Shown here: piece after piece, positions 53,367 to 61,178 of the stretch
How the letters are laid out: every line of letters starts with the position of its first letter
Numbering within the stretch: the stretch's first letter is position 1
DNA from: Streptomyces canus
Lineage (GTDB): Bacteria; Actinomycetota; Actinomycetes; Streptomycetales; Streptomycetaceae
Assembly: GCF_030815415.1 (NCBI RefSeq)
Contig: NZ_JAUSWW010000001.1
Span: 9,362,001-9,426,000, forward strand
DNA: 64,000 nt
Reading direction: 5' to 3'
Program-made: the position numbers and the translations under genes
Notes under the pieces: generated by a model
The model's database searches: none
Told to the model about the DNA's origin: nothing
The model's input: the letters and a program-made list of their open reading frames with translations, nothing else

Positions 53367-54631
53367 CGAGGCGCGTGGCGGTCACCGGACTGGGCATCGT
53401 CGCTCCGGACGGCATCGGCATACCGGCGTTCTGGGACCTCCTGTCCAACGGGCGTACGGCGACCCGGGGCATCACGTTCTTCGACCCGTCCGGGCTGCGT
53501 TCGCGGATCGCCGCCGAGTGCGACTTCGACCCGGCGGCCCACGGGCTGGACGCGGAGCAGATCGCACGGTGCGACCGGTACATCCAGTTCGCCCTGGTCG
53601 CCGGGGAGGAGGCCGTACGGGACTCCGGCCTCGACCTCGCGGTGGAGAACCCGTGGCGCGTCGGGGTCTCCCTGGGCACCGCGGTCGGCGGCACCACCCG
53701 GCTGGAGCAGGACTACGTACTGGTCAGCGAGAGCGGCAAGCGCTGGGACGTGGACCACCGGAAGTCCGGCCCCCACCTGCACCGGGCGTTCTCGCCCAGC
53801 ACCCTCGCCTCGGCGGTGGCGGAGCGGTTCGAGGCACGCGGGCCGGTGCAGACCGTGTCCACCGGCTGCACCTCGGGGCTCGACGCGGTCGGGTACGCCT
53901 TCCACGCGATAGAGGAGGGCAGGGCCGACGTGTGCATCACCGGCGCCTCGGACTCGCCGATCTCACCGATCACCATGGCCTGCTTCGACGCGATCAAGGC
54001 CACCTCCCCGAACAACGACGACCCCGCCCACGCCTCACGGCCCTTCGACGCCGACCGCAACGGGTTCGTCATGGGAGAGGGCGGCGCGGTACTCGTCCTG
54101 GAGGAGCTGGAACACGCGCTGGCCCGCGGCGCGCATGTGTACTGCGAGCTCAGCGGCTATGCCACCTTCGGCAACGCCTACCACATGACCGGTCTGACCA
54201 CCGAGGGCCTGGAGATGGCCCGGGCCATCGAGGACGCCCTCGACCAGGCCCGGCTCGACCCCACGGCGATCGACTACGTCAACGCGCACGGATCGGGCAC
54301 CCAGCAGAACGACCGGCACGAGACGGCAGCGGTAAAACGCGTCCTGGGCGCGCACGCCTATGACACGCCCATGAGCTCCATCAAGTCCATGGTGGGCCAT
54401 TCCCTCGGCGCCATCGGCGCGATCGAGGTCGTCGCCTGTGCGCTGGCCCTGACCCACCAGGTCGTCCCGCCCACCGCGAACTACGAGACCCCGGACCCCG
54501 AGTGCGACCTGGACTACGTCCCGCGCGTCGCCCGCGAGCGCAGACTGAACAGCGTGCTCTCCGTGGGCAGCGGGTTCGGCGGCTTCCAGTCCGCGGTGAT
54601 CATGAGCTTGCCGAGGGAGAAGACACGATGA
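53363..54631 (+). CDS. Type II PKS ketosynthase alpha (WhiE ORFIII-like)
   Basis: The 422-residue protein is a beta-ketoacyl synthase: active-site Cys169 in QTVSTGCTSGLDAVGYAF, His residues in NAHGSGTQQNDRHE and SMVGHSLGAIGAIEVV, and GSGFGGFQSAVI at the end. With the chain-length factor and ACP it forms the minimal PKS, which in spore-pigment systems makes a dodecaketide (established for whiE). It overlaps both neighbours. Confidence 0.95.
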   Translation: MTRRVAVTGLGIVAPDGIGIPAFWDLLSNGRTATRGITFFDPSGLRSRIAAECDFDPAAHGLDAEQIARCDRYIQFALVAGEEAVRDSGLDLAVENPWRVGVSLGTAVGGTTRLEQDYVLVSESGKRWDVDHRKSGPHLHRAFSPSTLASAVAERFEARGPVQTVSTGCTSGLDAVGYAFHAIEEGRADVCITGASDSPISPITMACFDAIKATSPNNDDPAHASRPFDADRNGFVMGEGGAVLVLEELEHALARGAHVYCELSGYATFGNAYHMTGLTTEGLEMARAIEDALDQARLDPTAIDYVNAHGSGTQQNDRHETAAVKRVLGAHAYDTPMSSIKSMVGHSLGAIGAIEVVACALALTHQVVPPTANYETPDPECDLDYVPRVARERRLNSVLSVGSGFGGFQSAVIMSLPREKTR

Positions 54632-55884
54632 GCGAACCGCATCCTCGGCGCGCGGCCATCACCGGTATCGGACTGGTCGCGCCCAACGGAACCAGCACCG
54701 CGACCTTCTGGAAGTCGACCAGGGAGGGCATCAGCGTCCTGGACCGGATCACCCGGGAAGGATGCGGGCACCTGCCGCTGCGGGTGGCCGGTGAGGTCCG
54801 GGACTTCGACCCGCCGACCGTGGTCGAGGAGCGCTACCTCGTCCAGACCGACCGGTTCACGCACTTCGCGATGGCCGCGGCCGACCAGGCGCTCGACGAC
54901 GCCGGCCTCGACCGGACCGAAACGGACGCCGCGCCGTTCTCCGTGGGTGTGGTCACCGCGGCAGGTTCCGGTGGCGGCGAGTTCGGGCAGCGGGAGCTGC
55001 AGCAGCTGTGGGACAAGGGCAGTCGCTTCGTCGGGCCGTATCAGTCCATCGCCTGGTTCTACGCCGCGAGCACCGGCCAGATCTCCATCCGCCGCGGCTT
55101 CAAGGGCCCTTGCGGTGTGGTCGCCGCCGACGAGGCCGGCGGCCTCGACGCCCTGGCGCATGCGGCGCGGGCCGTGCGGCGCGGCACCGACGTGATCGTG
55201 GCCGGTGCGACCGAGGCGCCGCTGGCCCCCTATTCGATGGTCTGCCAGCTCGGCTACGAGGAGCTGAGCGTCGTCGACGACCCGGAGCGCGCCTACCGTC
55301 CGTTCACCGCCTCGGCCTGCGGATTCGTGCCCGCCGAAGGCGGCGCCATGCTCGTCGTGGAAGCCGAGACCTCGGCCCGTCGACGGGGTGCGCCCGTGCG
55401 AGCCACCCTGGCGGGCCACGCGGCGACGTTCACCGGCGCCTCCCGCTGGGAGCAGTCCCGGGAAGGGCTGGTGCAGGCCATCCGGGGCGCCCTGGCCGAG
55501 GCCCACTGCGCCCCCGAGGAGATCGACGTGGTCTTCGCCGATGCCCTCGGCGTACCGGAGGCGGACCGGGCCGAAGCACTCGCGATCGCGGACGCCCTGG
55601 GCGCGCACGGCAGACGCGTCCCCGTCACGGCACCGAAGACCGCATACGGCCGGGGTTACTCGGCGGCGCCCGTGCTGGACGTCGCCGCGGCGGTGCTGGC
55701 GCTGGAGCACGGTCTGATTCCACCCACCCCCAACGTCTTCGACGCCTGCCACGACCTCGACCTCGTGACCTCCCGCGCCCGCGCCGCCGAACTGCGCACG
55801 GCGCTGGTCCTCAGCCGAGGCCTCATGGGGTCGAACTCGGCGCTCGTGCTACGGCTCGGCGCCGGCGACGGCGACGCCTCCTGA
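54628..55884 (+). CDS. Type II PKS chain-length factor (WhiE ORFIV-like)
   Basis: The 418-residue protein overlaps the KS alpha stop. It is a KS homologue without the nucleophile: the aligned segment is CGVVAADEAGGLDALAHA, so Glu169 stands where KS alpha has Cys169. Most CLFs have Gln at that position. The NAHGSGT and GHS His motifs are also lost (VFADALGVPEADRAE, KTAYGRGYSAAP). It sets chain length in the heterodimer with the upstream gene. Confidence 0.93.
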   Translation: MSEPHPRRAAITGIGLVAPNGTSTATFWKSTREGISVLDRITREGCGHLPLRVAGEVRDFDPPTVVEERYLVQTDRFTHFAMAAADQALDDAGLDRTETDAAPFSVGVVTAAGSGGGEFGQRELQQLWDKGSRFVGPYQSIAWFYAASTGQISIRRGFKGPCGVVAADEAGGLDALAHAARAVRRGTDVIVAGATEAPLAPYSMVCQLGYEELSVVDDPERAYRPFTASACGFVPAEGGAMLVVEAETSARRRGAPVRATLAGHAATFTGASRWEQSREGLVQAIRGALAEAHCAPEEIDVVFADALGVPEADRAEALAIADALGAHGRRVPVTAPKTAYGRGYSAAPVLDVAAAVLALEHGLIPPTPNVFDACHDLDLVTSRARAAELRTALVLSRGLMGSNSALVLRLGAGDGDAS

Positions 55885-55942
55885 GGAGGCATCGCGAGCA
55901 CCCATCACACAGCACCCGACACGAAGCAGGGAGAGAAACCGC

Positions 55943-56200
55943 ATGAGTGACCGAATCACCGTGGAAGAGCTCGCCGAGCTCATGAAGAAGTCCGCCGGAG
56001 TCACCGTCGCCCCGGAGGAACTCCAGCAGCGGTACGACACCGGCTTCGACGCCTTCGGCATCGACTCCCTCGCGCTGCTCGGCATCGTGGGCGAGCTGGA
56101 GAACCGGTACGGCACACCCATGCCGCCCGACGCCGAGAAGAGCAAGAACCCCCGGCAGTTCCTCGATCTCGTCAACAGCGCACTTCTGGCGGGTGCCTGA
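55943..56200 (+). CDS. Spore-pigment acyl carrier protein (WhiE ORFV-like)
   Basis: The 85-residue protein (AGGGAG ahead of the ATG) has the phosphopantetheine Ser42 in FDAFGIDSLALLGIVGELENRYG. It follows the chain-length factor by 58 bp and completes the minimal PKS. The C-terminal helix contains NPRQFLDLVNSALL, typical of type II PKS ACPs. Confidence 0.93.
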   Translation: MSDRITVEELAELMKKSAGVTVAPEELQQRYDTGFDAFGIDSLALLGIVGELENRYGTPMPPDAEKSKNPRQFLDLVNSALLAGA

Positions 56201-56201
56201 C

Positions 56202-56681
56202 ATGGCCGGACACACGCAGAACGAAGTCACCATCGCCGCGCCGCTCGACCTGGTCTGGGACATGACCAACGACGTCGCGAACTGGCCGCAGCTGTTCAGC
56301 GAGTACGCCTCCGCCGAGATCCTCTCCCAGGAGGGGAACAGGACCACCTTCCGGCTGACCATGCACCCGGACGACAACGGCAAGGTGTGGAGCTGGGTCT
56401 CCGAGCGGGAGCCGGACCGCGACACGCTCAGCGTGCGGGCCCGCCGAGTGGAGACCGGACCCTTCGCCTACATGAACATCGTGTGGGAGTACGAGGAGGT
56501 GCGCGAAGGCACCCGCATGGTGTGGACCCAGGACTTCGCGATGAAGCCGGACGCACCGGTCGACGACGACTGGATGACGGACAACATCAACCGCAACTCC
56601 AAGGTCCAGATGGCCCTGATCCGGGACCGCATCGAGCAGGCCGCCACGGAACGCCGGCCCGCGCCGATGCTCTCCGACTGA
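56202..56681 (+). CDS. SRPBCC-fold aromatase/cyclase (WhiE ORFVI-like)
   Basis: From ATG 56202 (MAGHTQNEVTIAAPLDLVWDMTNDVANWPQLFSEY) the 159-residue product has the START/Bet v1-like cyclase fold. The signatures are FRLTMHPDDNGKVWSWVSER and MVWTQDFAMKPDAP. In-frame GTG 56193 is an alternative start. It is a monodomain aromatase/cyclase closing the first ring of the polyketide, as in whiE ORFVI and TcmN-like enzymes. Confidence 0.9.
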   Translation: MAGHTQNEVTIAAPLDLVWDMTNDVANWPQLFSEYASAEILSQEGNRTTFRLTMHPDDNGKVWSWVSEREPDRDTLSVRARRVETGPFAYMNIVWEYEEVREGTRMVWTQDFAMKPDAPVDDDWMTDNINRNSKVQMALIRDRIEQAATERRPAPMLSD

Positions 56682-56701
56682 CCGGGACGGAGGACAGGAC
56701 G

Positions 56702-57034
56702 ATGCACCAAACCCTGATCGTCGCCCGCATGGCACCGGAGTCGGCCCTCGACATCGCCAAGGTGTTCGATGAGTCGGACCGGGGGGAACTGCCGCACCTC
56801 GTGGGAGTCGCCCGGCGCAGCCTCTTCCAGTTCGACGACGTGTACCTGCACCTCATCGAATCGGAGCGGGACCCCGGCCCCGCCATCGCGAAGGTGGCCG
56901 GCCGCCCCGAGTTCCGGGACATCAGTGAACGGCTGTCGGCGTACGTCACCGCGTACGACCCGGCGACCTGGCGTTCACCGAAGGACGCGATGGCGCGCTG
57001 CTTCTACACCTGGGAGCGGGACGCCACCTCCTGA
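56702..57034 (+). CDS. TcmI-like polyketide cyclase (WhiE ORFVII-like)
   Basis: The 110-residue protein (GGACAGGACG before the ATG) has the ferredoxin-like fold of TcmI-family cyclases: LIVARMAPESALDIAKVFDESDRGELPHLVGVARRSLFQFDDVYLHLIE, and a C-terminal block with ITERLSAYVTAYDPATWRSPKDAMARCFYTWE-like spacing (SERLSAYV, DPATW, AMARCFYTW). It is the last gene of the co-directional pigment operon and precedes a long terminator hairpin. Confidence 0.9.
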   Translation: MHQTLIVARMAPESALDIAKVFDESDRGELPHLVGVARRSLFQFDDVYLHLIESERDPGPAIAKVAGRPEFRDISERLSAYVTAYDPATWRSPKDAMARCFYTWERDATS

Positions 57035-57043
57035 ACCACCCGC

Positions 57044-57098
57044 CGAACCGCCGGTCGCCGGGCACGCGAGGATTGCGTGCCCGGCGACCGGCGGTTCG
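57044..57098. terminator. Bidirectional 24-bp hairpin terminator
   Basis: Positions 57044-57067 and 57075-57098 are perfect reverse complements (24 bp) around the loop GAGGATT. It lies between the convergent pigment operon and methyltransferase gene, so it can stop transcription from both sides. Confidence 0.9.
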
Positions 57099-57123
57099 TG
57101 CGGGTTCTGCCCAGGGGACGTGG

Positions 57124-58188
57124 TCACCCGGGGACGGTGCAGTCGAACGCGTGCAGGTAGGGGTTGACCGGGCTGACGTCGTCGATGACCAGGCCCGCCT
57201 CCGTCAGCCTGCCCGTCATGCTGGCGGTGGTGTGCTTGGCGCCGCCCACGTTGAGGAGCAGCAGCAGGTCCATGGCGGTGCTGAACCGCATGGAGGGCGT
57301 GTCGTCGACGAGGTTCTCGATGACCACGACCCGTGATCCGGGACCGCCCGCCTCGATGACGTTGCGCAGCGTGCGGGTCGTGCTGTCGTCGTCCCACTCC
57401 AGGATGTTCTTGATGACGTAGACATCGGCCTGGACCGGGACGGCCGCACGACAGTCACCGGGCACGAGGCGCATTCGGTCCGCGAGTGCGCCTCCCGCCC
57501 GCAGCCGTGGGTCGGCGTTGGCCACCACGCGCGGCAGGTCGAGCAGAGTGCCGTGGAGCGAGGGGTACTTCTCCAGCAGACTCGCCACCACATGCCCCTG
57601 GCCACCGCCGATGTCGGCGACCGACGTGGCCCCCGACAGATCGAGGAACTGTGCGACATCCCGCGCCGACTGCACGCTGGAGGTCGTCATGGCACGGTTG
57701 AAGACGTCGGCCGATTCGGGGGCGTCCTCGTTGAGGTAGGGGAAGAACTCCTTGCCGTACAGATCCTCTACGACGTTGCGGCCGGAGCGCACCGCCTCGT
57801 CCAGCCGCGGCCACGCGTCCCAGGTCCACGGCTCGGTGCACCACAGTGCGATGTCGCGCAGGCTGTGCGGATCATCCTCGCGCAGCAGCCGGGACATGTC
57901 GGTGTGCGTGAACGTCCCGTCCGGCCGCTCGGCGAAGATGCCGTAGCAGGACAGGGCGCGCAGCAGCCGTCGTAGGGGCTTGGGTTCGGTCTTCACCGCG
58001 GCCGCGAGGTCCTCCACGGCCAGCGGGCTGTCACCGAGGGCGTCGGCGACCTTCAGCCGCGCGGCCGCGCGGAGGGCGGCCGCGCACGCCGCCCCGAACA
58101 CGAGCTCCCTGAGCCGCATGGACGGCGGCGGCGCGGTCTGTCCGTTCTGTGTGGCCGGTGACGTCTTGGTGGTCTGCGCAGTCGTCAT
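57124..58188 (-). CDS. SAM-dependent methyltransferase 2 family (TcmO/TcmN-like), altered active site
   Basis: The 354-residue protein has a helical dimerisation domain and a Rossmann core: LDLSGATSVADIGGGQGHVVASLLEKYP (SAM site), GTLLDLPRVV, VQADVYVIKNILEWDDDSTTRTLRNV, and VIENLVDD. In catalytic O-methyltransferases of this family the block reads VLHDWDD; here the His is absent (ILEWDD), with one residue deleted. It may have another chemistry or no catalysis. Convergent with the pigment operon; a tailoring role there is likely but not shown. Confidence 0.85.
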   Translation of the reverse strand: MTTAQTTKTSPATQNGQTAPPPSMRLRELVFGAACAAALRAAARLKVADALGDSPLAVEDLAAAVKTEPKPLRRLLRALSCYGIFAERPDGTFTHTDMSRLLREDDPHSLRDIALWCTEPWTWDAWPRLDEAVRSGRNVVEDLYGKEFFPYLNEDAPESADVFNRAMTTSSVQSARDVAQFLDLSGATSVADIGGGQGHVVASLLEKYPSLHGTLLDLPRVVANADPRLRAGGALADRMRLVPGDCRAAVPVQADVYVIKNILEWDDDSTTRTLRNVIEAGGPGSRVVVIENLVDDTPSMRFSTAMDLLLLLNVGGAKHTTASMTGRLTEAGLVIDDVSPVNPYLHAFDCTVPG

Positions 58189-58231
58189 GCGCCGCCTTCC
58201 TTGTCCGAGTTCATGAGCGACGCCATGTCCG

Positions 58232-59296
58232 TCAGCACAGTCCCGCGGGCTTGGACGCCCGGCAGGAGTTGCCCTGGAAGGTGTTGCCCTCGCCGGTGTC
58301 GGTGTTGACGAGGTCTGCCGGGGCGTTGTCCTTCAGCACGTTGCCGGTGATCCGGTTCCGCTCGCTGGTGGCGCCCACGAAGCTCTTGAACAGGACGATG
58401 CCGCCCGACAGCGACGAGGGGCCGGCGTTGTCCGTGACCCGGTTCCGCGTCACCAGGGTGTCCTCGGCGCCGGTCAGCACGATGCCGGAGCCCTGCAGGG
58501 CCTCGAGCCGCGGGGTCTTCGGGCAGGACTTGTTGTTTCGCGCGACGCGGTTGTCCCGCACGGTCAGGGCGCCGGCCTTCGGCTTGTTCTCGTCGCCCAC
58601 GACGAAGATGCCCGCGCAGTTGCCGATGACCTGGTTGTGCGCGACGGTGAGGTTCCGCAGCCGTCGGACGGTGAGACCGACTCGATTGCCTTCCAGGAGG
58701 TTGCGTTCGATCACCGTTCCTCCGGTGTCCGCGGCGCCCTCGTCGGCCTTGATCGTGTTCGCGAGGAACAGGCCGGCGTCGCCGTTGTCGCGGGCGGTGT
58801 TCTTGCGGAACACACTGCGAACCGAACGCTCCTGGGCGATGCCCCAGACCGCGTTCTTCACCGCGGTCACGTTCTGCACGGTGAGGCCGTCCGTCCTCAC
58901 CGACAACACCCCGGCCTTGGCGAAGCCCGTCACGGTCAGGGAGGCGACGGTGACGCCCTTGATGTCCTTGTCCTCCTTCCCGACCACGCAGATGCCGTTG
59001 CCGCCCTCACCGCAGCTCTCGGTGGCCTTGGTCGTGGCCGGCTTGAGAACGGTGCTGCGGCCCATGCCGCGCAGGGTGAGATCGGGCGTGGTCACCGTGA
59101 CGCTCTGGCGGTAGGTGCCGGGCGTGAGGAGAACCGTGTCGCCCGGGTGGGCGGCGTCCACCGCCGCCTGGATCGACTCCCCGGGAAAGACCACGCGGGT
59201 CGTCTGGTGGTCCGCAGCGGCCGGCGGGGCGGCACCGAGCCCCACCCCGATGACCGCCGTCGCGCACGCCAAGTAGGCGATATGAAGTTTCATCAT
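58232..59296 (-). CDS. Secreted right-handed beta-helix (pectate-lyase-like) repeat protein
   Basis: The 354-residue product has a signal peptide (MKLHIAYLACATAVIGVGLGAAPPAAAD). FPGESIQAAVDAAHPGDTVLLTPGTYRQSVTVTTPDLTLRG is the opening of parallel beta-helix proteins. Many short N-x-V/I repeats follow (NNVTAVKNAVWGIA-, RNLLEGNRVGLTVRR-, HNQVIGNCAGIFV- type), ending with a Cys pair. Such folds occur in polysaccharide lyases and in structural spore proteins; no catalytic residues can be named. The start is ATG 59296 or 59293. A TAGCGT hexamer seven bases ahead suggests a leaderless transcript. Confidence 0.8.
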   Translation of the reverse strand: MMKLHIAYLACATAVIGVGLGAAPPAAADHQTTRVVFPGESIQAAVDAAHPGDTVLLTPGTYRQSVTVTTPDLTLRGMGRSTVLKPATTKATESCGEGGNGICVVGKEDKDIKGVTVASLTVTGFAKAGVLSVRTDGLTVQNVTAVKNAVWGIAQERSVRSVFRKNTARDNGDAGLFLANTIKADEGAADTGGTVIERNLLEGNRVGLTVRRLRNLTVAHNQVIGNCAGIFVVGDENKPKAGALTVRDNRVARNNKSCPKTPRLEALQGSGIVLTGAEDTLVTRNRVTDNAGPSSLSGGIVLFKSFVGATSERNRITGNVLKDNAPADLVNTDTGEGNTFQGNSCRASKPAGLC

Positions 59297-59393
59297 ATTC
59301 TGTACGCTATGACCCAATAGTCCGCGAACGGTCTCGATAGTCCATCCGGTGGCGTGTCATGGCGGAGCAGGACCTGCGGATCCCGGGAACGTG

Positions 59394-59423
59394 CCCGACC
59401 GCCTCGCCCTTACGGCGGTCGGG
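59394..59423 (-). terminator. Hairpin terminator of the small membrane protein gene
   Basis: CCCGACCGCC (59394-59403) and GGCGGTCGGG (59414-59423) form a 10-bp stem, ten bases past the stop of the minus-strand gene at 59433. Confidence 0.7.
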
Positions 59424-59432
59424 TGAACGGAA

Positions 59433-59612
59433 TCAGCGCCTGCGGCCGCCGCGTGCGGACCACCCGGTGCCGATACCCGCGAGATGCAGGGCCAGAACGG
59501 TCAGCCCGAGCAACATCACGTTGGTCGAGCTGAAAGCGTCGTTGGTGGAGATCTCGGCCGCGTTGATCAGGAAAGCGACGAAGAACAGGATTGCGGAAAT
59601 GATGGCCAGCAA
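59433..59612 (-). CDS. 59-residue two-helix membrane protein
   Basis: The TTG start at 59612 lies behind GAAGGGACGG and gives 59 residues: LAIISAILFFVAFLINAAEIS, a loop TNDAFSSTN, VMLLGLTVLALHLAGIGTGW, and the basic end SARGGRRR. Two transmembrane helices are predicted. Similar small membrane proteins are common in Streptomyces, function unknown. The GGG/AGG-like site, the two clear hydrophobic spans and the terminator downstream support a real gene; the TTG is the only in-frame start candidate in this stretch. Confidence 0.65.
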   Translation of the reverse strand: MLAIISAILFFVAFLINAAEISTNDAFSSTNVMLLGLTVLALHLAGIGTGWSARGGRRR

Positions 59613-59881
59613 GGTGACCGTCCCTTCGGTCGGGGGCTCATATGCACTTGCCGTCCGGATGCCCCCAAGTCGCGGGAAAACACGACCGATTGTGCCCTGA
59701 TTAATCTCACCCGGCCGTGGCGCCGGTACGGGGATGGGCGTAGTCGGTCTTGGACCGGCACGCGCCCTGCTGCTGGTGCACCGCGTCCGCGAGGGGTAGC
59801 CGGTCGCGGCTGATCTTGCTCTTCTGCGCGTCTTCTTAACCGGTGGCGTCTTGGTGTGCTGGTCTCGTAGCTTGTGTGTTC

Positions 59882-60709
59882 GTGACTGATGATCCGCAGA
59901 CGCACCCGAACCAACGTCACCTCGGCCGAGTGTTCAACGACGTGCCGGAGCTCTACGACCGGGTCCGGCCGGGCTACCCCGACGAGTTGTTCGCGGACCT
60001 GGCCGCCGTCACCGGCATGGCCGCGAAGTCGAGGGTGCTGGAGGTGGGCTGCGGTACCGGTCAGGCGACGCGTTCACTGGCGGCCCTCGGATACGCGGTG
60101 ACCGCCGTCGAGCCCGGCGCGGACATGGCCGCGCTCGCCCGTCGGCGGCTCGCGGCATTCCGTGACGTCGAGGTCGAGACATCGACGTTCGAGGCGTGGG
60201 ACGACCGCGGCCGGCGCTTCGATGCCCTCGTGGCCGCGGCGTCGTGGCACTGGGTCGAGCCGTCGGTCGGCTGGCGGAGAGCGCACGACGTGCTCCACCC
60301 CGGAGGCTGGGCTGCGCTGCTCGGCCACGTCGTCGTCCGCAGGCCGGAAGAGCCCGAGGTCTACGCCGAGACCGCCGACCTCCACGAGCGGTTCTGCCCC
60401 GGGAACCCCGACTGGGGCCACCCGCCGCTGGAGGACGAGGTGCGCGCCACCGACGAGGGCTGGGGCCTGGTCGACGATCCCGGGGAATTGTTCGGCCCGA
60501 CGATCGTGCGCTGGTACCCCACCGTTCAGTGGTTCGACGGGGAAGGCTTCGCCGATCACCTCCGCTCGCTGTCGCTGTACCGCAAACTCGATTCCGACGT
60601 CCGCGAGCCCCTCCTCGACGCCATCGCCGAGCGCATTCGCACACGACTGGACGACCGGGCGTCACGCCGCTACCTGAGCGTCCTGCGGGTCGGGCGGCGC
60701 GCCGAATGA
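59882..60709 (+). CDS. Class I SAM-dependent methyltransferase
   Basis: From GTG 59882 (VTDDPQTHPNQRHLGRVFNDVPELYDRVRPGYPDELF) the 275-residue product has SRVLEVGCGTGQATRSLAALGYAVTAVEPGADMAALA (SAM site), FDALVAAASWHWVEPSVGW and LHPGGWAALLGHVV. The pattern is that of UbiE/Trm-like methyltransferases widespread in actinobacteria; the substrate is unknown. TAGCTT about 9 bp before the start may be a -10 element, pointing to a leaderless mRNA. Confidence 0.85.
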   Translation: MTDDPQTHPNQRHLGRVFNDVPELYDRVRPGYPDELFADLAAVTGMAAKSRVLEVGCGTGQATRSLAALGYAVTAVEPGADMAALARRRLAAFRDVEVETSTFEAWDDRGRRFDALVAAASWHWVEPSVGWRRAHDVLHPGGWAALLGHVVVRRPEEPEVYAETADLHERFCPGNPDWGHPPLEDEVRATDEGWGLVDDPGELFGPTIVRWYPTVQWFDGEGFADHLRSLSLYRKLDSDVREPLLDAIAERIRTRLDDRASRRYLSVLRVGRRAE

Positions 60710-60711
60710 GG

Positions 60712-61101
60712 TCAGGCCTGTTTTGGGGTTGATCTTCTGAGGTAGTGGTGAGCGTTGCGTTCTGCGGAGGCATGCCACCAACCGGGCGGGGAGAGGCCAG
60801 TGACCCTGGCCGTGGGCTGGTCGGGATGCAGCCCGAGCCGTTGGAGCGCATGTGCGTCGACACGGACGGTGAACCAGCCGTGCCAGTGGCCGTCAGGGCC
60901 GATGCCGCAGGAGAGGTCCCACTGGACTTCGTCCGCAGTGAACGGCATCCAGTCGATGCCGCGGTTCCGCAGTCAAGCGCGTGCGGCCCCCGCAGGGTGG
61001 AGGCGGCCCAGATTTTCGTAGGCCGCGATGGCGACCCAGTCGGTGCTCGGCGAGTCCATGGTGGCCATGATGCAGCGGCGTCGTGCAGGTGTCATCGGCA
61101 T
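60712..61101 (-). pseudogene. Hypothetical gene interrupted by an in-frame TGA
   Basis: Two minus-strand frames in the same phase are separated only by a TGA codon at 60973-60975. The upstream part ends MDSPSTDWVAIAAYENLGRLHPAGAARA, and the downstream part continues LRNRGIDWMPFTADEVQW through to HYLRRSTPKQA. Coding-like composition is uniform across the stop and no ribosome binding site precedes the internal ATG at 60948. I read this as one gene of about 120 codons with a nonsense mutation (for example TGG to TGA). Family unknown. Confidence 0.6.
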
Positions 61102-61178
61102 TTGTTGAGCACGGTGATGTGGGCAGGCCCTGTAGGGGAGCGGTACCCGTGCTCGTGCGCCTGCGCTCGCCCGGGCTG

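Noticed and set aside
51680..57034. Calling the type II PKS an antibiotic cluster
   Set aside because: Gene order SchA/CurD-cupin-KS-CLF-ACP-cyclase-cyclase is that of spore pigment, without resistance or pathway regulator genes.
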